This document shows positions 1 through 5,237 of a DNA stretch of 7,229 nt, in pieces. Position 1 is the stretch's first letter. Each line of letters starts with the position of its first letter. The translations under genes and the position numbers were made by a program. The notes under the pieces are model-generated. The model saw only the letters and a list, made by a program, of their open reading frames with translations. It was not told the origin of the DNA and did no database searches. Source of the stretch: an uncultured Prevotella sp. (GTDB lineage: Bacteria > Bacteroidota > Bacteroidia > Bacteroidales > Bacteroidaceae); the NCBI GenBank assembly GCA_945788545.1, contig CALZMK010000069.1:1-7229 (forward strand), given 5' to 3'.

Positions 1-128
1 TACAAAAAAATTGCCTAATAATGAAACAAGTGTTACATAATAATTTCAAAAATATTCCTTTTAGGACATTCTTCACTCATTTTAGGAAAAATCAGGATGG
101 ATTTATTGACGACAACAGTGACAACATC
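1..128. other. Flank downstream of tatC, no gene seen
   Basis: This AT-rich stretch follows the tatC stop codon. I find no credible coding region. Read on the minus strand, a weak 4-bp stem (TCCT/AGGA, 56-66) is followed by a short T-run that could act as a poor terminator. An isolated -7-like box, TATTTTTG (54 to 47, minus), has no matching -33 element. A 12-base sequence at 67-78 (CATTCTTCACTC) also occurs in the heptamer array at 2664-2675. None of these is strong enough to annotate separately. Confidence 0.4.
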
Positions 129-914
129 TTACCTTCTCTTTCCGCTGATACGGACTATTAACACGCTCAGCTCATAGAGCATCCACATGGGCAGGGACAC
201 CATCAAGAGGGTGAAGACATCCGAGGTGGGAGTGATTATCGCAGCCACAATGAGGATGACCACTATGGCATGACGACGATAGCGGGTCATAAAGGAGGCG
301 GAAAGCAAACCCATGCGCGCCATAAGCCACGATACCACGGGCATCTCGAACACAATGCCCATCGACAGACTCATCAAGACAAGCGTACTCATATACGACT
401 GCAGGGAAATCATGTTCACCACATCCTCACTCACCTGATAGGTGCCAAGAAAACGGAAGGTGAGGGGAAAGATAAGATAATAGCTTATCAACACACCAAA
501 CATGAACATCACATATCCGCCCAATACTATGGGCATGGCAAAGCGCCTCTCGTTGGCATATAGAGCCGGCGAGATGAAGCGGAAGAGCTGATAAAGGGTA
601 TAAGGCGACGCACAGAGCACTCCGGCACACATGGCAGTCTTCATGTGGATGACAAACTGCTCGGCAAGGCCTGTGTTTATCAGTTGGATAACGGGATTGT
701 CGGGAATGTCGCCCCCGAACAATCCACTTACCCGCGCCAAGAGACGATAGGTAATGAAGTCGGGATTGCGCGGAGCGAGCACCACGGCAAAGAGTTCGTC
801 CTTGAACAGGAATGCCACAATGCCGCACACCACGGTGACGACGACAATCTTGATGATTATCGCCCTCAACACGTCGAGATGATCCCAAAAGCTCAGTCCC
901 TCGTCCTTACTCAT
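129..914 (-). CDS. tatC: Sec-independent protein translocase TatC
   Basis: TatC is the polytopic inner-membrane receptor of the twin-arginine translocase. It binds the RR signal peptide of folded clients and recruits TatA to form the pore. The 261-residue length is normal for the family. The N-terminal FWDHLDVLR (residues 9-17) matches the family's cytoplasmic HLxELR region. Further family signatures are [17 protein letters not shown] followed by NER (103-123), VFEMPVV (188-194) and ITPTSDVF...LPMWMLYE (227-248). About six hydrophobic segments are spread over the chain. The first extracytoplasmic loop (roughly 45-90) is long, which I associate with Bacteroidetes TatC. The start overlaps the tatA stop by four bases (ATGA, 911-914), implying translational coupling. 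It is the last gene of the minus-strand block. The family assignment is secure. Confidence 0.96.
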   Translation of the reverse strand: MSKDEGLSFWDHLDVLRAIIIKIVVVTVVCGIVAFLFKDELFAVVLAPRNPDFITYRLLARVSGLFGGDIPDNPVIQLINTGLAEQFVIHMKTAMCAGVLCASPYTLYQLFRFISPALYANERRFAMPIVLGGYVMFMFGVLISYYLIFPLTFRFLGTYQVSEDVVNMISLQSYMSTLVLMSLSMGIVFEMPVVSWLMARMGLLSASFMTRYRRHAIVVILIVAAIITPTSDVFTLLMVSLPMWMLYELSVLIVRISGKRR

Positions 915-1114
915 TTCTTCTCTTCCTCAGAAGTATCCTTGGTGTCCTTGATGTCCTTCTCGATGTCGTTCATTCCTTCCTTGAACGAGCGCACACCCTT
1001 ACCCAGACCCTTCATCAGTTCGGGTATCTTCTTGCCGCCAAAAAACAGCAGCACCACCAATGCGATAAGCAGCACTTCCTGCATGCCTATTCCGCCTATA
1101 AACAATGTTGTCAT
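911..1114 (-). CDS. tatA: Twin-arginine translocase subunit TatA
   Basis: TatA is the small pore-forming subunit of the Tat translocase. The 67-residue protein has one N-terminal transmembrane helix (about 11-26, [14 protein letters not shown]), the family hinge FGGKKIPEL (25-33), an amphipathic helix (about 30-50) and a charged disordered tail ending EEEKK. It is short, as expected for TatA rather than TatB, and no TatB-like gene is present, so this looks like a minimal TatAC system. The first ATG gives a short lead before the helix, as I recall for Bacteroidales TatA. A second ATG at residue 11 is possible but would truncate the lead. The leader is A/T-rich with no clear Shine-Dalgarno sequence. 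The gene lies 36 bp after the reductase gene with no visible promoter of its own, so it is probably co-transcribed. Confidence 0.95.
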   Translation of the reverse strand: MTTLFIGGIGMQEVLLIALVVLLFFGGKKIPELMKGLGKGVRSFKEGMNDIEKDIKDTKDTSEEEKK

Positions 1115-1150
1115 ATTTTGTATTATTATTAAATTTTGGAGTTCAAGGAG

Positions 1151-2560
1151 TTAACTATGATTTATTGACTGACGAAGACGCTCCACGTATGCATCAATAC
1201 GATGAAGCTCCTTCGGGATATTTATTCTCTGTGGACAATGCGACAGACATTTGCCGCAACCGATACAGTGATTGGCCTGACGCAACTTTGGCACACTCTT
1301 GTCGTAACCCGCCAAGAACTCGCGCCTTGCCTTGCGATAGTTCTCGTCCTGCGCTCCCACGGGCATACGGTCTTCATTCAGACACTTGTTATAATATAAT
1401 AATGTGGCGGGAATGTCGATACCGTAAGGACATGGCATGCAATACTTGCAGTCGTTGCAAGGGATATTGCCAAACTGCACCATAATCTTAGCAGCCTCCT
1501 CAAGGAATGCCAACTCGTCGTCGCTGAGCGGTTTGAGTGGGGAGTATGTGCGGATATTGTCCTGCAGATGTTCCATGCGCGTCATACCGCTGAGGACAGT
1601 GAGCACACCAGGCATCGTACCCGCAAAGCGGAACGCCCACGAGGCAACACTCTTCTCGGGTTCGCGCTGAAGGAGATAAGCCGCCACCTTTCCCGGCACC
1701 TTCGACAGTCGGCCTCCAAGCAATGGTTCCATGATAACGGCAGGAATATTGCGCTTGGCAAGTTCGGCATACAGATATTCGGCATCCGTATTCGCGGGAT
1801 TGGTACTCTTGGCATGTCGCCAGTCGAGATAGTTGAGCTGTATCTGCACAAAGTCCCATTTATACTCGTCGTGCTTCGACAGTAGATAGTCGAACACACG
1901 GATGTCTCCATGATATGAGAAACCAAGATTACGGATTCTGCCTGCCTTGCGCTCCTCGATTAGGAAGTCGAGTATGCCGTTTTTCTCATATCGTTCGGCA
2001 TATTCGGCCATGGCATCCCTACCGCCGCCAATGGCATGCAGCAGCATATAGTCGATATAATCCACCCGCAGTTCCTTCATCGAGTGGCGATACATCTCGA
2101 TGGATGCCTCACGACTATGCGTGTCGGGAGAGAAATTCGACAGTTTGGTGGCAACAAAGTACTTGTTGCGTGGATGCCTACTGAGCGCAATGCCCGTAGC
2201 CCTCTCCGACAAACCCTGGCAATACACAGGCGACGTGTCGAAATAGTTGACGCCATGCTCAAGGGCGTAATCCACCAGTCTGTTCACTTCCTCCTGGTCG
2301 ATTTCCTCGTTCACCTCGTCGCCCTCGTTTTTCACGGCAACCTCCTTTGTCGGCAGGCGCATCATACCGAAACCGAGTATAGACACCTTGTCGCCCGTAG
2401 TAGGATTGGTGCGATAGGTCATCTTGTCCTTGGGCACTTCACCCTCGGGCGAATCCTTGGCATCCTTCTTGGTGCCAACACACGATGCAAGTCCAGTGGT
2501 TGCAATTCCAGCCACTCCCATCGTTTTGAGAAACTCTCTTCGTGATATATTCTTGCTCAT
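1151..2560 (-). CDS. Tat-exported aldo/keto reductase with C-terminal 2x[4Fe-4S] ferredoxin domain
   Basis: The 469-residue protein belongs to the aldo/keto reductase superfamily and is predicted to be an exported oxidoreductase. Its substrate is not known. A Tat signal opens it: SRREFLK (6-12), a hydrophobic stretch, then lipobox LASC with Cys27, suggesting a Tat-dependent lipoprotein. The AKR barrel follows (about 48-345). The expected catalytic tetrad can be read as Asp108 and Tyr113 (NYFDTSPVY), Lys139 (ATKLS) and His175 (LLHA). The C-terminus carries two cluster motifs, Cys368/371/374/377 and Cys432/435/438/442. I chose the ATG at 2560, which puts the RR motif at the N-terminus. An in-frame TTG at 2599 adds 13 residues and crosses a hairpin. 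It lies between the polyferredoxin and tatA genes. The chain after Cys27 (VGTKK) lacks the acidic run typical of surface-exported Bacteroidetes lipoproteins, so a periplasm-facing location is inferred. Confidence 0.9.
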   Translation of the reverse strand: MSKNISRREFLKTMGVAGIATTGLASCVGTKKDAKDSPEGEVPKDKMTYRTNPTTGDKVSILGFGMMRLPTKEVAVKNEGDEVNEEIDQEEVNRLVDYALEHGVNYFDTSPVYCQGLSERATGIALSRHPRNKYFVATKLSNFSPDTHSREASIEMYRHSMKELRVDYIDYMLLHAIGGGRDAMAEYAERYEKNGILDFLIEERKAGRIRNLGFSYHGDIRVFDYLLSKHDEYKWDFVQIQLNYLDWRHAKSTNPANTDAEYLYAELAKRNIPAVIMEPLLGGRLSKVPGKVAAYLLQREPEKSVASWAFRFAGTMPGVLTVLSGMTRMEHLQDNIRTYSPLKPLSDDELAFLEEAAKIMVQFGNIPCNDCKYCMPCPYGIDIPATLLYYNKCLNEDRMPVGAQDENYRKARREFLAGYDKSVPKLRQANHCIGCGKCLSHCPQRINIPKELHRIDAYVERLRQSINHS

Positions 2561-2587
2561 ATAATTCTTTATGCCTATTCGAATGGC

Positions 2588-2608
2588 GGTCTTACACAAG
2601 GTAAGACC
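2588..2608. repeat. Perfect 8-bp inverted repeat upstream of the reductase gene
   Basis: GGTCTTAC (2588-2595), loop ACAAG, then GTAAGACC (2601-2608) form a perfect hairpin. It lies 27 bp before the reductase ATG on the minus strand. No T-run follows on either strand, so it is not a standard intrinsic terminator. It could be an operator palindrome, an mRNA-stabilising or processing hairpin, or a translational control element. The function is inferred from position only. Confidence 0.6.
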
Positions 2609-2614
2609 CTACAA

Positions 2615-2638
2615 CGGATATTATCGCGGACATTATCG
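2615..2638. repeat. 12-bp tandem duplication, two copies
   Basis: Two adjacent 12-bp units, CGGATATTATCG (2615-2626) and CGGACATTATCG (2627-2638), differ at a single base. They sit between the polyferredoxin stop and the reductase start, next to the hairpin at 2588-2608. They may be a pair of protein-binding sites or simply a slippage duplication. I see no promoter consensus here that would settle it. Confidence 0.6.
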
Positions 2639-2656
2639 TAGATGCCATCGCGAAGC

Positions 2657-2698
2657 CATTCTTCATTCTTCACTCTTCATTCTTAATTCTTAATTAAT
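2657..2698. repeat. Heptamer array (7-bp period, six imperfect units)
   Basis: Successive units read CATTCTT, CATTCTT, CACTCTT, CATTCTT, AATTCTT, AATTAAT on the plus strand. The array ends inside the last codons of the polyferredoxin gene and supplies its stop codon (TTA at 2694-2696, read as TAA on the minus strand). I recall similar AAGAATGAAGAGTGAAGAATG-like strings between genes of other Bacteroidetes, but I cannot check copy number here. The first 12 bases of units 2 and 3 recur at 67-78, downstream of tatC. Confidence 0.65.
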
Positions 2699-4109
2699 AC
2701 ACTCCATGCCTCTCATGTCCCTCGACGTATATCGCACTGAACGGACGGGCGGGACACAGGTTCTCACAGGCTCCGCAACCGATGCATCGCTCGGTGTCGA
2801 TCACCGGAATCTTCGGTGACTCATCATCATTGGCATCCATGTGCACCATTAAGATTGCCCCCGACGGACAATGGCGCGCACAGTTGCCACATTCCACCCC
2901 GTCGGCAACAGGCAGACAGTTTTTCCTTATCCACACGGCATGACCTATGCGGGTGGATGATTTCTCGGCTACAGTGATGGGACGTATGGCTCCCGCAGGA
3001 CACACCTCGGAACAGCGTGTACACTCAGGACGGCAATATCCGTCTTCATACGACATCTCGGGTTGCATCAGCGTCTCCAAGTTTGTTGAGGGGCGAAGCA
3101 CATTGTTGGGACATTCCGACACACAGAGTTGGCATGCAGTGCAATGCTGGGCGAAATGGCGCATGCTCTTCGCTCCCGGAGGAACGAGAGGAGTATTGCG
3201 GTTGGGCTTCTGTTTGGCTTCGATGGCAGCAAGTCCTCCATCCACCTTCTTCTCCTGCGCCTTAATAAGAGAGGTTGCGGCAAGAGTGGCAGAGAGAGTG
3301 AGGAATTTGCGGCGCATTTCATCGCCTGCTTTATCACCCCCAGGAGTATCTACTCCCCTCTCTTTGGGAGAGGGGCCGGGGGTGAGGCTTATTGCTCCAT
3401 GCTTGCAAGTATCTATACAATCCATACATGCCACACAACGGCTATAGTCGATGCGGTGATTCTTGGCGTCGATACACGATGCCTTGCATTTCTTTGAACA
3501 TAGTTTGCAGTTGTTGCACTTCGACGTGTCGATCATCGGACGGAAAAGGGCAAAGCGCGAGAAGAATCCCAACACCGTGCCCACCGGACATACGGTGTTG
3601 CAATAAGTGCGACCGCCTATCCATGCCAATATCGCCACAACGACAAACGATACCGCCGCCACTATGGCAACAGGCGACAGAGATGGCGACACCACGCTCC
3701 TCACCATCCTACCATAAGAACTGTATGGAGCTATCAGTGCCGCAATCGGAACAAGTCCTGCTATCAATAGTGCAACAAATACCACCAATATGCCGTATCT
3801 CAACCATCTCTTCTCGGATGAATACGAGAAGCGCGACTTCTTTTTCTTCCTGCGCCCGCTAATCCATGAGATAACATCCTGCATCACTCCGAGCGGACAT
3901 ATCACCGAGCAATACACCCTGCCCACAAGCAAGGTGAGCGCCACCAATACCACTAACGCCACGATATTCATCGCGAGCAGAGCCGGAAGGAACTGCATCT
4001 TGGCAGTCCACCCCAACCATTCCTTCACTGTTCCCGAGGAATCCACGAACAATGCCGTCACCGACAGGAAAAACAATGTGGCGAGTATTATTCTTATCTT
4101 TCTTAACAT
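2694..4109 (-). CDS. Membrane polyferredoxin, NapH-NapG-like fusion with six predicted [4Fe-4S] sites
   Basis: The 471-residue protein is predicted to be a membrane electron carrier. The N-terminal half resembles NapH/CcoG-type quinol-linked polyferredoxins: about four membrane helices (roughly 5-23, 41-62, 104-127, 144-165), the paired motifs YCSVICP (66-72) and YCNTVCP (169-175), and two cluster motifs (Cys198/201/204/208 and Cys225/228/231/235). A linker (242-264) follows, then an RR-containing hydrophobic segment (MRRKFLTLSATLAATS, 265-280). The C-terminal half resembles NapG, with four cluster sites: Cys323/326/329/333, Cys359/363/366/370, Cys398/407/410/414 and Cys442/445/448/452. NapG and NapH are normally separate proteins that feed electrons from quinol to periplasmic partners. 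I recall fused versions in Bacteroides. There is no NapA here, so the partner is unknown. The gene starts 15 bp after the upstream gene's stop. Part of the linker is encoded by a GC-rich repeat. Confidence 0.9.
   Translation of the reverse strand: MLRKIRIILATLFFLSVTALFVDSSGTVKEWLGWTAKMQFLPALLAMNIVALVVLVALTLLVGRVYCSVICPLGVMQDVISWISGRRKKKKSRFSYSSEKRWLRYGILVVFVALLIAGLVPIAALIAPYSSYGRMVRSVVSPSLSPVAIVAAVSFVVVAILAWIGGRTYCNTVCPVGTVLGFFSRFALFRPMIDTSKCNNCKLCSKKCKASCIDAKNHRIDYSRCVACMDCIDTCKHGAISLTPGPSPKERGVDTPGGDKAGDEMRRKFLTLSATLAATSLIKAQEKKVDGGLAAIEAKQKPNRNTPLVPPGAKSMRHFAQHCTACQLCVSECPNNVLRPSTNLETLMQPEMSYEDGYCRPECTRCSEVCPAGAIRPITVAEKSSTRIGHAVWIRKNCLPVADGVECGNCARHCPSGAILMVHMDANDDESPKIPVIDTERCIGCGACENLCPARPFSAIYVEGHERHGVY
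3335..3386. repeat. GC-rich palindromic repeat element inside the polyferredoxin gene
   Basis: The element has nested self-complementarity. The outer arms are CACCCCC (3335-3341) and GGGGGTG (3378-3384). Inside are GGAGTA-TC-TACTCC (3343-3356) and an 8-bp hairpin CCCCTCTC-TTTGG-GAGAGGGG (3355-3375). On the coding strand it is read in frame and gives LTPGPSPKERGVDTPGG, filling the linker between the NapH-like and NapG-like halves. The same peptide and DNA string is familiar to me as a dispersed repeat in Bacteroidetes genomes, usually between genes or at protein ends. Its local composition differs sharply from the flanking coding sequence, consistent with insertion. Whether it is mobilised by a transposase is unknown. 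Confidence 0.75.
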
Positions 4110-4124
4110 AGTCGTTTAGTTTTA

Positions 4125-5066
4125 TTATATTCTCTGGTTATTCGCCATCTTCAACTCCATGAGCGACACGTTCTCGTTGCGGTATCTGGCTTTGGGATTC
4201 ACCTCCTTGCCGTCGGGCCATGTGCCTTCCTCCTGCTCAATAAAATGTATAGCCTTCTGCGGACAGTTTTGGATACATGCAAGGCAGAACTCGCAGTCGC
4301 CTTCAATCCTCACTCCCCTACCCGTCAGTTCGTAGTTGCCTCGCGGACATACGTATGTGCACACTCCGCAGTCGATACAATCGTCGGTGGCGGTGAAGTA
4401 TTTCTCGCTCCTCATGAGGAATCCTACCTCGGGGTCGATACCCGTGCGCTCGAGGAATGCCTTGTGCTTTTCGCGCTCCTCCTGTGTCACCTCCTCGTGC
4501 CATTGCTTATGAGCGTCAACGTCGGCGGCAATCTTCTTCAGGTTTTCGGGTATGTGCTTGTCTATCTTCACCTGCTCGTTCATGTCGAAGTTGGGCAACC
4601 AGTTATCCACCATGATAAGCGTTGTGATATAGTCAAACTTATATCCCGCCTTCTTGGCGATGTCATTCCATATCTCCACCGCACTGCACTTACGATTGCC
4701 GTATGTCAAGACGGCGAAGAGATAGTCGGACTTCAGTCGGGCTTTCTTGATAAACTGCCTCACCATATACGGCGGCATGTGTCCATATACAGGATAAACG
4801 ATACCTATCTCGTCGGCCTCGATCTCAAGCTCCTGCTTGCGCATCAGTTGGGGTATGCTGAGCATCTCTCCCTCCTTGCCTGCCAGTTCGCGGGCAACAT
4901 ACAGGCTATTGCCCGTAGCCGAGAAATACAGCATCACCCTCTTTCTCCTCGCGCCCATGCACGAGGTGAGAGCGACAGCCTCCGAAGAAGCCATCACCAC
5001 CGCAAGTGCCGCACTGCCCATCATTTTCAATGCCGTGCGCCGTGATATTCCCTTTTTCTCTTCCAT
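4125..5066 (-). CDS. Tat-exported flavodoxin/ferredoxin lipoprotein (EFR1-like)
   Basis: The 313-residue protein joins a flavodoxin-like domain to a two-cluster ferredoxin, the arrangement called EFR1-family ferrodoxin. It is likely an electron carrier using FMN and two [4Fe-4S] clusters. The N-terminus has a Tat motif, SRRTALK (8-14), a hydrophobic stretch and a lipobox-like LTSC with Cys36. The flavin phosphate loop reads YFSATGNS (47-54), with further flavodoxin segments IVYPVYGHMPPY (89-100) and AVLTYGN (118-124). The cluster motifs are Cys230/233/236/240 and Cys258/261/264/268, each followed by Pro. EFR1 members I know of are mostly cytoplasmic with no signal, so export is unusual. The ATG at 5066 follows a purine-rich AAGAGAAGAA and sets the RR correctly. 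It is the first gene of the block, behind a good Bacteroidales promoter. Confidence is high for the domains, moderate for lipidation. Confidence 0.88.
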   Translation of the reverse strand: MEEKKGISRRTALKMMGSAALAVVMASSEAVALTSCMGARRKRVMLYFSATGNSLYVARELAGKEGEMLSIPQLMRKQELEIEADEIGIVYPVYGHMPPYMVRQFIKKARLKSDYLFAVLTYGNRKCSAVEIWNDIAKKAGYKFDYITTLIMVDNWLPNFDMNEQVKIDKHIPENLKKIAADVDAHKQWHEEVTQEEREKHKAFLERTGIDPEVGFLMRSEKYFTATDDCIDCGVCTYVCPRGNYELTGRGVRIEGDCEFCLACIQNCPQKAIHFIEQEEGTWPDGKEVNPKARYRNENVSLMELKMANNQRI

Positions 5067-5090
5067 TTCTTCTCTTTATAAATAATGGTG

Positions 5091-5122
5091 CAAAAATAAG
5101 CATAAAAACCGAGATTAGCAAG
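5091..5122 (-). promoter_or_regulatory. Bacteroidales-type promoter of the Tat/redox block
   Basis: On the minus strand the -7 box TATTTTTG (5098 to 5091) fits TAnnTTTG fully. A -33-like CTTG (5122 to 5119) lies 20 bp upstream, within the usual spacing. Transcription would begin near 5084, giving a leader of about 18 bases before the ATG at 5066. No comparably good promoter was found before the downstream genes, which supports a single transcript. Confidence 0.65.
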
Positions 5123-5128
5123 CATCAA

Positions 5129-5151
5129 CGGCAATAGATGCCGATTTTTTT
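5129..5151 (+). terminator. Small hairpin plus T-run in the divergent region
   Basis: CGGCA (5129-5133), loop ATAGA, TGCCG (5139-5143) and seven T residues (5145-5151) have the layout of a weak rho-independent terminator on the plus strand. No plus-strand gene precedes it, so it may instead block antisense read-through into the helicase gene, be an operator next to the minus-strand promoter, or be chance. The 5-bp stem is short. Confidence 0.35.
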
Positions 5152-5205
5152 GTCAATTTACCTTTTTTTAAATATTTCATATACGATTATATAATATAAA
5201 TTTGC

Positions 5206-5213
5206 TACTTTTG
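5206..5213 (+). promoter_or_regulatory. -7 box of the helicase gene promoter
   Basis: TACTTTTG matches the Bacteroidales -7 consensus TAnnTTTG. No clear TTTG lies 19-21 bp upstream, where the sequence is a run of A and T, so the -33 half is weak. The predicted start of transcription is near 5220, leaving a leader of under 20 bases before the ATG at 5238. Confidence 0.5.
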
Positions 5214-5237
5214 CAGATAAATTATGAATTTACTGAT

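Noticed and set aside
2561..2599. Upstream TTG start for the aldo/keto reductase adding 13 residues
   Set aside because: It would read through the hairpin at 2588-2608 and push the RR motif away from the N-terminus. The ATG at 2560 gives a standard Tat signal.
2588..2608. Intrinsic terminator between the polyferredoxin and reductase genes
   Set aside because: The stem is perfect but no T-run follows on either strand, so the standard terminator model does not fit.
2657..2698. CRISPR-like array
   Set aside because: The units are 7 bp with no spacers. This is a simple tandem repeat.
2694..3317. Separate napG gene rather than a fusion
   Set aside because: The frame is continuous from 4109 to 2694 with no stop at the junction, and fused homologues are familiar. 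Internal initiation is kept only as a low-interest finding.
3335..3386. Full insertion sequence or transposon
   Set aside because: Only a 52-bp palindromic element is present, with no transposase and no visible target-site duplication. At most it is a small non-autonomous repeat.
4245..5045. Plus-strand open frame of 266 codons opposite the flavodoxin/ferredoxin gene
   Set aside because: It is antisense to a gene with intact Tat, flavin and cluster motifs. No domain or upstream promoter was seen for it.
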